From: Streptomyces sp. TRM68367
GTDB taxonomy: Bacteria; Actinomycetota; Actinomycetes; Streptomycetales; Streptomycetaceae
Assembly: GCF_014495685.1 (NCBI RefSeq)
Contig: NZ_JACTVI010000059.1
Span: forward strand, 1 to 48,886
Length of the DNA stretch: 48,886 nucleotides
Reading direction: 5' to 3'
Shown: positions 43,181 to 48,886 of the stretch, piece by piece
Position numbering within the stretch: the first letter of the stretch is position 1
How the letters are laid out: each line of letters starts with the position of its first letter
Made by a program: the position numbers and the translations under genes
The notes under the pieces: generated by a model
Seen by the model: the letters and a program-made list of their open reading frames with translations, nothing else
What the model was told of the DNA's origin: nothing
Database searches by the model: none

Positions 43181-44226
43181 CGAAGCCTCTAAAATGTGCC
43201 GTTGTTGGAGCAACTGCGGGAGCGTTGCTGTTGTCCCTGGCGCCCGCTGCGGTGGCAGAACGAGATAGAGGCCGTGGCGGGTCGTACGGTGACGGACCGA
43301 GCAGGGACACCGATGCCTCGGCCGGAGCCGATGGCGCCAAGCTCTCCTCAGCCGTCTCCGGTGTGATCGTCTTCGACCGCTCGAAGAACGGCAGCGGCAA
43401 CTCGGCTGGCGCTGTCACCTCGACGACGTCCTGGACTCCTCCCGCTTGCTACTACGCGCCGAAGCACACGCCCAAGGAGCTTGAGGCGCAGATGCAACAG
43501 GTGTGGGGAAGCAGCGCGCCCAGCCCCGAGTGGAACCTGAAAACCAAGAAGTACTTCCTCAAGGGCGAGCCCTACAAGGACTTCAACAAGGACAAGGCGG
43601 GCAAGGGCTCCTGGTGGGACGCGTACACCACTCCAGGGCGCGAGGCTGACCCGGCAGCCCAGGACTGTGACGAAATGCCCTTCTGGGTCGACGAGGGTGA
43701 CGCACCGCCGGCCAATATCCCTCAGGCGATCAATCCCGAGATGCTCGCCCAGCTCGCCTATGCCGAGATCCGCGTCCCGTCGACCAAGGTCGAACTCGCT
43801 CCGCAGAACGCCACGAAGGTGAACCTGCCGACCTGGGCGTGGCTGAATACCGCACAGTTCAAGCCGGTCTCCGTCACTGCGTCGGTCCCGCTGCTCGGTC
43901 TCAGCGCGACCACCACTGCCGAACCGGTCTCGTTGAAGATCGCGCCCGGCACGGACGACGCCGTCACATACCCCGCCTCCGGTGAGTGCGAGATCCGTGA
44001 TGGCCAGATCGGCGAACCCTATGCGAAGGGCAAGGCCGACGAGACCCCGCCGTGCGGCGTGAAGTACCTGCGCTCCTCGGGCGACGGTTCGTTTAAGCTG
44101 CAGGCGACCATCACCTGGAAGATCAACTGGACCAGCACGACGGGGCAGGGCGGCGACCTTCCGAACGGCACGTTCGGCGCTGATCAGGACGTCGTGGTCC
44201 AGGAGATCCAGGCCGTCAACCGCTGA
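43177..44226 (+). CDS. Secreted protein of the type VII-linked operon
   Basis: 349 residues from GTG 43177, which overlaps the lipoprotein stop; the longer frame upstream is shadow. Signal peptide TKPLKCAVVGATAGALLLSLAPAAVA with cleavage after AVA, and no lipobox. The mature protein has a charged Gly/Ser-rich start, four Cys (PPACYY, AQDCDE, GECEI, PPCGVK) that could form two disulphides, and a C-terminal beta-rich part (KLQATITWKINWTSTTGQGGDLP). Similar proteins are scattered in Streptomyces, usually unnamed, next to WXG100-like genes. It ends 22 bases before the small WXG-like gene. Function unknown. Confidence 0.8.
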   Translation: MTKPLKCAVVGATAGALLLSLAPAAVAERDRGRGGSYGDGPSRDTDASAGADGAKLSSAVSGVIVFDRSKNGSGNSAGAVTSTTSWTPPACYYAPKHTPKELEAQMQQVWGSSAPSPEWNLKTKKYFLKGEPYKDFNKDKAGKGSWWDAYTTPGREADPAAQDCDEMPFWVDEGDAPPANIPQAINPEMLAQLAYAEIRVPSTKVELAPQNATKVNLPTWAWLNTAQFKPVSVTASVPLLGLSATTTAEPVSLKIAPGTDDAVTYPASGECEIRDGQIGEPYAKGKADETPPCGVKYLRSSGDGSFKLQATITWKINWTSTTGQGGDLPNGTFGADQDVVVQEIQAVNR

Positions 44227-44248
44227 CCGGGAAGCACGGGGAGTGAGC

Positions 44249-44548
44249 ATGTCGAAGGAGTCGGATCTCCAGGTCGACTTCCACCTGCTGTCCACGAGCG
44301 CGAAGCAACTACGCGATATCCGCGATGAGTTCAACGGTCTGGGTGAGTGGAAGAAGGACGTCAGGGCCGTCGTCGGTGACCCCCGCGTCCAGAAGGCCAT
44401 GGGCGACTTCGTGGACAACTGGGACAAGAACCGCAAGCGCCTGATCAAGGAGATCGAGGAGGTCGGAGAGATGGTCGAGACGACGCGTGACGCCTTCAAG
44501 GGCCTCGACGACGATCTGGCCAACGCCACCAAAGGGAAGAAGAAGTAG
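44249..44548 (+). CDS. WXG100/EspC-like small helical protein
   Basis: 99 residues from ATG 44249 (GGGGAG 5 bases upstream); GTG two codons earlier is possible. It is all helical, with a central FVDNWDKNRKRL turn whose Trp corresponds to the WXG/NW motif between two helices, and a Lys-rich end. This is the size and shape of type VII (ESX) substrates of the EspC/WXG100 type, which pair with another helical-hairpin protein for export. The next gene starts with a similar helical region and is the likely partner. No YxxxD/E export tail is obvious. Confidence 0.75.
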   Translation: MSKESDLQVDFHLLSTSAKQLRDIRDEFNGLGEWKKDVRAVVGDPRVQKAMGDFVDNWDKNRKRLIKEIEEVGEMVETTRDAFKGLDDDLANATKGKKK

Positions 44549-44604
44549 CGACTTGGGCGCCGACCGACCGACGGCGCTCGTTACTCCGCACGGGGGAATC
44601 TTGC

Positions 44605-45885
44605 ATGGCACGGTCGGCTGACTGGTCTCCGCTCGCCGAAGCGGATCCTGTTCCTGGTGACCCGGACGGGATCCGCGACGAGGTCACGCACATGAAGAAG
44701 ATCGCCAAGAAGCTCCGTGATCAAGCGGCAGCCATGCAGGCGATCGCCGACAGCGATGGCCTGAAGGGGAAGTACGCGGACAAGATCGGCGAGAAGGCCC
44801 GCGGCCTGTCCAAGCGGCTCGACCTCGCCGAGGACCGTTACCGGGAAGTCAAGGGGCACCTCGACGGCTGGGCGGACGACATGGAGACCGCCCAGAAGAA
44901 GGCCGATCGGGCTCTGCGGGACGCCCAGGATGCCCGGCGGATCATCGACGCCCACAAGCCGGACGACACGAAGGGCGGCACGAAGAAGGACCCCGACAAG
45001 GGTGGGGCGTCCGAGGACCCTGCCGTCAAACGGGCCGAGGAAGATCTGGAGGAGGCACGCCGGAAGCTGAACTCGGCGGTGTCCTTCTACGACGAGCGCG
45101 CGGATCACTACACGGGCAAGATCCGGTCGTCGATCGACGACGACATGGAAGACAGTCTGTGGAACGACTTCAAAGCGTGGGTAGGCGATGCCGACTGGCT
45201 TGACGGGCTGGCCGAGGCGTTGAGCTGGATCGCGACGGGCCTCTCCGTTCTGGCGATTTTCTTCCCGGCTTTCGGTGTCGTGGCTCTGGCGCTGACTGGG
45301 GCGGTCGCCTTGATCCATTTGACCCAGGCCCTAACCGGAAATGGGTCGTGGTTCGACGTTCTCATGGACATCGGCGCACTGAAAATGGCGAGAAACGGAA
45401 TCAAAGCCGCCAAGGCAATCAAAGGGCTGCAGAAGGGTGCTCGCGAAGTCGCGGAGGGCCTTGCCAAGAAGCAGGCCAGGCAGGAAGCACAGCGCGCGAG
45501 TGCTGCCGCGCGACGTGCAGGAGGCAAGGCTGGCCGCCTCCACAGGACCGCCGACTTCCAGAAGGCCAAGAGTGCTGCCCGCCAGGTGAAGCAGGCTGAG
45601 CTGCCCCAGCCCACCTTGCGGGAGTCGGCCAGCGTGTTCGGCGACAAGGCAATCATCAAGCAGGTGAAGGACATCCGGCTCTGGCGCGATCAGTTCCCCA
45701 CCAGCGCGGCGCTGAACGAAAGCGCGGCCGCCGCCGGCAAGCACCTCAGCGCCTACCAGGGATCGTGGATCGTGGGCACCGGCCTCGATGCCGGCGACAA
45801 GCTGGCGGGCGAGCTGCCATGGACGTCCGACGAATACGATCGCACGAAGGCGCGGCTCTCCGCGCCTGTCGGTTCCCAATGGTGA
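44605..45885 (+). CDS. Putative type VII-secreted large protein with central membrane segment
   Basis: 426 residues from ATG 44605, GGGGAA upstream. An N-terminal 200-residue helical domain (ADWSPLAEADPVPGDPDGIRDEVTHMKKIAKKLRDQ...) has the shape of the 'putative T7SS secretion signal' domain found on Streptomyces polymorphic toxins. A Lys/Asp-rich hinge (about 115-140), a hydrophobic double segment (about 205-240, AEALSWIATGLSVLAIFFPAFGVVALALTG) and an Ala/Lys/Arg helical C-terminal region follow. The last 100 residues match no toxin I know. It may be an effector, or a toxin backbone with an unrecognised end. Membrane and cytoplasmic partners follow within 14 bases. Confidence 0.72.
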   Translation: MARSADWSPLAEADPVPGDPDGIRDEVTHMKKIAKKLRDQAAAMQAIADSDGLKGKYADKIGEKARGLSKRLDLAEDRYREVKGHLDGWADDMETAQKKADRALRDAQDARRIIDAHKPDDTKGGTKKDPDKGGASEDPAVKRAEEDLEEARRKLNSAVSFYDERADHYTGKIRSSIDDDMEDSLWNDFKAWVGDADWLDGLAEALSWIATGLSVLAIFFPAFGVVALALTGAVALIHLTQALTGNGSWFDVLMDIGALKMARNGIKAAKAIKGLQKGAREVAEGLAKKQARQEAQRASAAARRAGGKAGRLHRTADFQKAKSAARQVKQAELPQPTLRESASVFGDKAIIKQVKDIRLWRDQFPTSAALNESAAAAGKHLSAYQGSWIVGTGLDAGDKLAGELPWTSDEYDRTKARLSAPVGSQW

Positions 45886-45898
45886 GGGAAACAAGCTG

Positions 45899-46459
45899 GT
45901 GACGGACGAATCAGACGCGGCACCGCAACGCCGACCGCGCAAGGTGCGCCAAGGACGCGTACGGAGCCCAGGTCAGCGCTCCCCGCGCATTTCTTCCAAA
46001 GGGATCCGCTCGGCGCGGGCCGCCCAGGACGCGGCTCATGGCACCTCACACACCTCACAGGTCGGCTCCTCCCAAGCTGAATCTCGCGAGGAGCTGCGCG
46101 GTGACCGATACCGATACACGCTACTGGCAATCTGCATGCTGGCGTTCGTGCGGGTTGCTCTGTCTATGGCCACGAGGAGGATCCAGGGCGAGGCGCTTCT
46201 GCCGCTTCCGACCTGGGAGTGGAGCGCGGCTGCTCTCACCCCTCTGCTGGTGTGGCTCCGATTCCGGGATCCGGCTCTGCGAGGGAGGGTGTTTCAGCTG
46301 GAGTCGCACCTGCGGTTCTTCAGCGGCTTCTATCTCGTTTACGCCCTGCCCTTTGCCCTGCTCGACGGCCGCTGGCAGCTCTGGCCTGCGGTGATCTTCA
46401 GCGTTTCGGTATTCGTCGGCATCTGGTACACGAACAAGCAGAGCGCCGACCATGGCTGA
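45899..46459 (+). CDS. Membrane protein of the type VII-linked operon
   Basis: 186 residues from GTG 45899 (GAGGGA upstream), 13 bases after the large protein gene. The first 75 residues are polar and Arg/Ser-rich, probably cytoplasmic; then about four TM helices (YTLLAICMLAFVRVALSMA, LPTWEWSAAALTPLLVWL, FFSGFYLVYALPFALL, LWPAVIFSVSVFVGIWY). No motif is recognised. Position directly after a putative secreted effector suggests immunity or an export accessory, by inference only. It overlaps the next gene by 8 bases. Confidence 0.72.
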   Translation: MTDESDAAPQRRPRKVRQGRVRSPGQRSPRISSKGIRSARAAQDAAHGTSHTSQVGSSQAESREELRGDRYRYTLLAICMLAFVRVALSMATRRIQGEALLPLPTWEWSAAALTPLLVWLRFRDPALRGRVFQLESHLRFFSGFYLVYALPFALLDGRWQLWPAVIFSVSVFVGIWYTNKQSADHG

Positions 46460-47108
46460 GGTCACCTCCCCACCCACCGGTTACCGTCTGCTCCTCCCTT
46501 CGGACTGGGTGCAGATTCCGCTGCGCCAAGGCAAAACAGAAGAAATCGTGCACAGAATTGCCACCGATGCATTCCGGCGCGCACCCGGTGACATACCGCG
46601 CGACAAGCTGACACCGCTCCGGCTTGAGATGGAACGCAGACTCCGTGCCGCCATCGCGGACGCTCGGAAGGCCAAAGCGCTGGAGATCTACCTGCCGATG
46701 CGGCTGTCGGGCGAGATGAACCTCGGCGCATCGATCGTCGTCTCGGAGGCTCGGCTGCCCTCACACTCCGCTCCCAATGCCTCCGCCGTAGCGGTTTCCG
46801 ATCCGGCCGAGGTCGCGGCACGCTTGATCTCCCGGAGCAATGGCACGGAGTTGGATCTGAGCAGCGGAGAGATCGACGGTGCCCTCGCGGTGCGGCAGGA
46901 ACGCGTCATGCCCGCCGATCCTGGCCGCGGAGCTGAAATGGCCAGTCGCAGAGTGGATTACCTGGTGTCCGTGCCCGGCGATCCCAGCCGGTGGTTCGTG
47001 GCTGCCTTCTCCACCATCGGGGCCGGAGACCCGAGAGACGACCTGGCCGACGCGCTCGTCGAATGGTTCGATGCGTTGATGGCGACCTTCCGATGGAGCT
47101 GGGCATGA
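46452..47108 (+). CDS. Hypothetical protein, PsbP/Mog1-like shape
   Basis: 218 residues; ATG 46452 lies inside the preceding stop region (8-base overlap). It begins TGYRLLLPSDWVQIPLRQG, has a helical insert, and ends VDYLVSVPGDPSRWFVAAFSTIGAGDPRDDLADALVEWFDALMATFRWSW. A 'polar strand + LP-W opening' and a closing helix with F-x-x-x-M-x-T-F-R-W is the usual look of PsbP/Mog1/DUF1795-type proteins, some of which are chaperone or immunity partners of secreted toxins. That assignment is a structural guess. No signal peptide; cytoplasmic. Coupled to the next gene by ATGA. Confidence 0.68.
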   Translation: MAEVTSPPTGYRLLLPSDWVQIPLRQGKTEEIVHRIATDAFRRAPGDIPRDKLTPLRLEMERRLRAAIADARKAKALEIYLPMRLSGEMNLGASIVVSEARLPSHSAPNASAVAVSDPAEVAARLISRSNGTELDLSSGEIDGALAVRQERVMPADPGRGAEMASRRVDYLVSVPGDPSRWFVAAFSTIGAGDPRDDLADALVEWFDALMATFRWSWA

Positions 47109-47752
47109 CGGAGAACTGGGTGGATCTGGAGCACGAGTTCGATCTCGTCATCGACTACGACGCGAGCCTGTGGCTCGAAATTCCACCCCGTTGGGATGAG
47201 GAGTCATGGAGCGACATCGACTCCTGGGCGAGCGAGTGCGCCGAGTTGTTGTGGCGGTCACACGCCCAGGACCCGGGCGAGTCCGGGATCCCGTTTCTCG
47301 CGGGCACGCTGCGGCGCTGCGCGGACGCGTTCGCCCCGGAACGGTTCGACACACGGGCTCTGCTGCATATCGCCTCGCCAACGAGTACGCCCCTGCCTGT
47401 CTTCGCCGCAGTGCGGCCTGCAGAAGCAGAAGAGGAAGGCGAACGCGAGGCGGCACTGCGTGCCCTGGTACAGGCAGATGATCCGGATGCAGTCGAGCCT
47501 CCGGTCGTCGAGACGTTCCACACGGAGAATCTCGGGGAGGGCGTGCGCGCACTGCGGTACGTACGCCAGGACGACGCCCCGGAGGTGCTGGCCTGGCTGA
47601 GGTACGCCTGGCACGACGGTGAGATCGATACGGATACGGTCCTGTGGACCGCCACAGACGACGTCGGTCAGGTCATCCAGGCTGCGAAGGACATCGAGAA
47701 ACTGGCGCACAAGATCCAGATCCGTATCTGGGACGTGGACCCGGAGGACTAG
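47105..47752 (+). CDS. Hypothetical protein, last gene of the type VII-linked operon
   Basis: 215 residues from ATG 47105, overlapping the preceding stop. It is acidic and soluble, with several Trp (ENWVDLEHEF, SLWLEIPPRWDEESWSDIDSW). The C-terminal half (GVRALRYVRQDDAPEVLAWLRYAWHDGEIDTDTVLWTATDDVGQVIQAAKDIEKLAHKI) resembles in layout the closing half of the preceding protein, so the two may be distant paralogues. Its TAG stop at 47750-47752 overlaps the transposase stop on the other strand, so its very end may have been set by the IS481 insertion. Function unknown. Confidence 0.68.
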   Translation: MTENWVDLEHEFDLVIDYDASLWLEIPPRWDEESWSDIDSWASECAELLWRSHAQDPGESGIPFLAGTLRRCADAFAPERFDTRALLHIASPTSTPLPVFAAVRPAEAEEEGEREAALRALVQADDPDAVEPPVVETFHTENLGEGVRALRYVRQDDAPEVLAWLRYAWHDGEIDTDTVLWTATDDVGQVIQAAKDIEKLAHKIQIRIWDVDPED

Positions 47753-48708
47753 ATGTGTTGTCCGGACAGGTTGGTGACGCGGCTGGCGGGGGTGTTGCCG
47801 CTGATTCCGGTGTGGGGTCGGTGGTAGTTGTACCAGTCCAGCCAGTCGGGAAACGCTGCCTGTCGTTCGGCTTCTGAGGTGTAGGGCCGGTGGTAGACCC
47901 ATTCCTCGAGCAGGGTGCGGTGGAAGCGTTCGACCTTGCCGTTGGTCTGCGGCCGCCAGGGCCGGGTGAAGCGCGGGCTGATGCCCAGGTCGTGGCAGGT
48001 ATTGCGCCAGGTGTTCTTGGTGTAGGCCCAGGCGTTGTCGGTCAGGACCCGTTCGATGGTGACGTCCTGGGCGGCGAACCAGGCGGTGGCCCGCTTGAGG
48101 AAGGCTGCACAGGTGGCGGCTGTTTCGTCGGGCAAGTCTTCGGTGTAGGCCAGGCGGGAGTGGTCGTCCAGGGCGGTGTGCAGGTACAGGTAACCGCGCC
48201 CGGTGCGGGCCTGGTTCTGGCGGCCGGCGGCCCGGCCGAGGACTTTGTGGCCGCCGCCGTCGGGGATGCGGCCGAGTTTCTTGACATCGATGTGGACCAG
48301 TTCGCCGGGTCGGGCGCGTTCGTAGCGGCGGACGGGTTCTTTGGTGGCCCGGTCCAGCGTGGCCAGGGGCGGCAGGCCATGCCGCTTGAGGATGCGATGG
48401 GCCGTGGAGGCAGCAATCCGGGCTCGGGCAGCAAGCCGCAGCGGTCCGATGCCATGCTCGTGCCGCAGCCGCACCACGTCCGCCTCGATGCCGGCCGGGG
48501 TCTGTCGTGGTGAACGGTGGGGTCGGCTGGAGCGGTCGTGCATGCCGTCGGCTCCGTGGTGGCGGTAGCGGCCCGCCCAGCGAGCGGCGGTGGTGTGGCT
48601 GACCTGGAAACGTTCCGCTGCCCGCCGCACGGGCCAGCCGTCGTCGACGACACACCGGGCCAGACGCAGCCTGCCGGTCGGCGTCAGCGGGGCGTTACGG
48701 TGGGACAA
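47749..48708 (-). mobile_element. IS481-family transposase
   Basis: 319-residue DDE transposase from TTG 48708, chosen because AGGAGG lies 5-6 bases upstream and gives SHRNAPLTPTGRLRLARCVV. N-terminal HTH (VRRAAERFQVSHTTAARWAGRYR), then the catalytic triad D141 (HIDVKKLGR), D224 (LTDNAWAY) and E260 (TNGKVERFHRTL), with 35 residues between the last two as expected. It looks intact and could be active. The 3' end abuts the last operon gene; exact terminal inverted repeats could not be settled (TGTTGTCCGGACAGG from 47756 is the left-end candidate). Confidence 0.9.
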
Positions 48709-48808
48709 CGAGGGCCTCCTGGCAGTCGGGTAGATGTCGCAATCCACACCGAACCCAGGGGCCCTCACCCCTTTCAAGGACCACTCAGGGCGTGTCGCCT
48801 GTGAGCGA

Positions 48809-48880
48809 TCACGAAATTCCCCAGGTGGAGCGGGTTCCGCGTCACGTAATTCCCCACCCCCGCGGTCACGTAATTCCCCA
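48809..48880 (-). repeat. Three direct repeats resembling an IS21-type terminus
   Basis: TCACGAAATTCCCCA (48809-48823) and two copies of TCACGTAATTCCCCA (48842-48856, 48866-48880) lie in the last 80 bases; on the minus strand they read TGGGGAATTACGTGA. Multiple spaced repeats of this kind are typical of IS21-family ends. The element body would lie outside the window. Family assignment is from memory. Confidence 0.6.
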
Positions 48881-48886
48881 TGGGGA

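Larger units (their letters stand above)
32282..48886. mobile_element. Putative integrated genomic island downstream of the hrdB junction
   Basis: From the hrdB junction to the window end the content changes from conserved core genes to accessory ones: a type I restriction-modification operon, decayed tyrS, an unclassified type VII-linked operon, an IS481 element and IS-like terminal repeats. Codon use is less extreme and intergenic gaps with relics are larger. No integrase is present in the window; it would be expected near the other junction, beside intact hrdB, beyond the right edge. The extent is therefore a minimum and the call is inference. Confidence 0.5.

Noticed and set aside
1..48886. 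CRISPR array or rRNA genes
   Set aside because: No regularly spaced repeats of CRISPR type and no rRNA-like sequence were seen anywhere in the window.

Overview
This is a high-GC actinobacterial chromosome segment, almost certainly Streptomyces. The evidence is GC-rich third codon positions, GTGA/ATGA stop-start couplings, and gene content and order that I recall (not searched) from the S. coelicolor SCO582x-SCO584x region: tdk, phosphodiesterase, DUF5998, PatA-like acetyltransferase, ptsH, GntR, M23 peptidase, two M16 peptidases, parC, CobW, two citrate synthases, a CitAB-type two-component system, an acetate-type symporter, a NarL-type two-component system and parE.

Core part (about 1-32,281). 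Thymidine kinase is followed by a three-gene minus-strand run (DUF5998, phosphodiesterase) and a large GNAT/NDP-forming acyl-CoA synthetase fusion. ptsH has a textbook DasR site in front of it. A secreted M23 peptidase gene is preceded by a c-di-AMP (ydaO-type) riboswitch. Two M16 peptidase genes form an operon divergent from parC, which converges on a CobW GTPase with overlapping stop codons. A variable stretch (15.8-17.2 kb) carries a DUF6082 gene, a small hypothetical gene and a probable DUF397 relic. Next come two divergent citrate synthase genes, one fused to a DNA-binding HTH, sharing an intergenic region with a nested TTGAC/GTCAA palindrome. A sucrase/ferredoxin-like gene sits directly behind an iron box. 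A CitA/CitB-type system converges on an ActP-like symporter plus its DUF485 partner. A DUF1453/NarL-type kinase/regulator operon, parE, a small DUF7455 gene and a trypsin-like secreted protease follow.

Accessory part (about 32,282 to the window end). Just beyond the protease the minus strand encodes ...LRDYLD-stop, the C-terminus of the principal sigma factor HrdB, followed by a strong terminator, but the rest of hrdB is missing and foreign-looking genes begin at once. I read this as the displaced 3' end of hrdB (an att-type junction). The following 16.6 kb or more would then be an integrated genomic island, with intact hrdB expected beyond the right edge. The island carries a small membrane protein, a DUF4352 lipoprotein, a complete type I restriction-modification operon (hsdR-hsdS-hsdM), a decayed tyrosyl-tRNA synthetase, a small HTH protein, and a tightly coupled seven-gene plus-strand operon. 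That operon encodes a lipoprotein, a secreted protein, a WXG100/EspC-like protein, a large probable type VII substrate with a central membrane segment, a membrane protein and two unknown proteins. It ends at an IS481 transposase whose stop codon overlaps the last gene's stop. The final 80 bases hold three direct repeats that look like the end of another insertion sequence.

As a whole, the left two thirds is conserved housekeeping (topoisomerase IV, PTS, central carbon, cell-wall remodelling). The right third is a mobile defence/secretion island, and the unnamed type VII-linked operon is the best candidate for an undescribed system.
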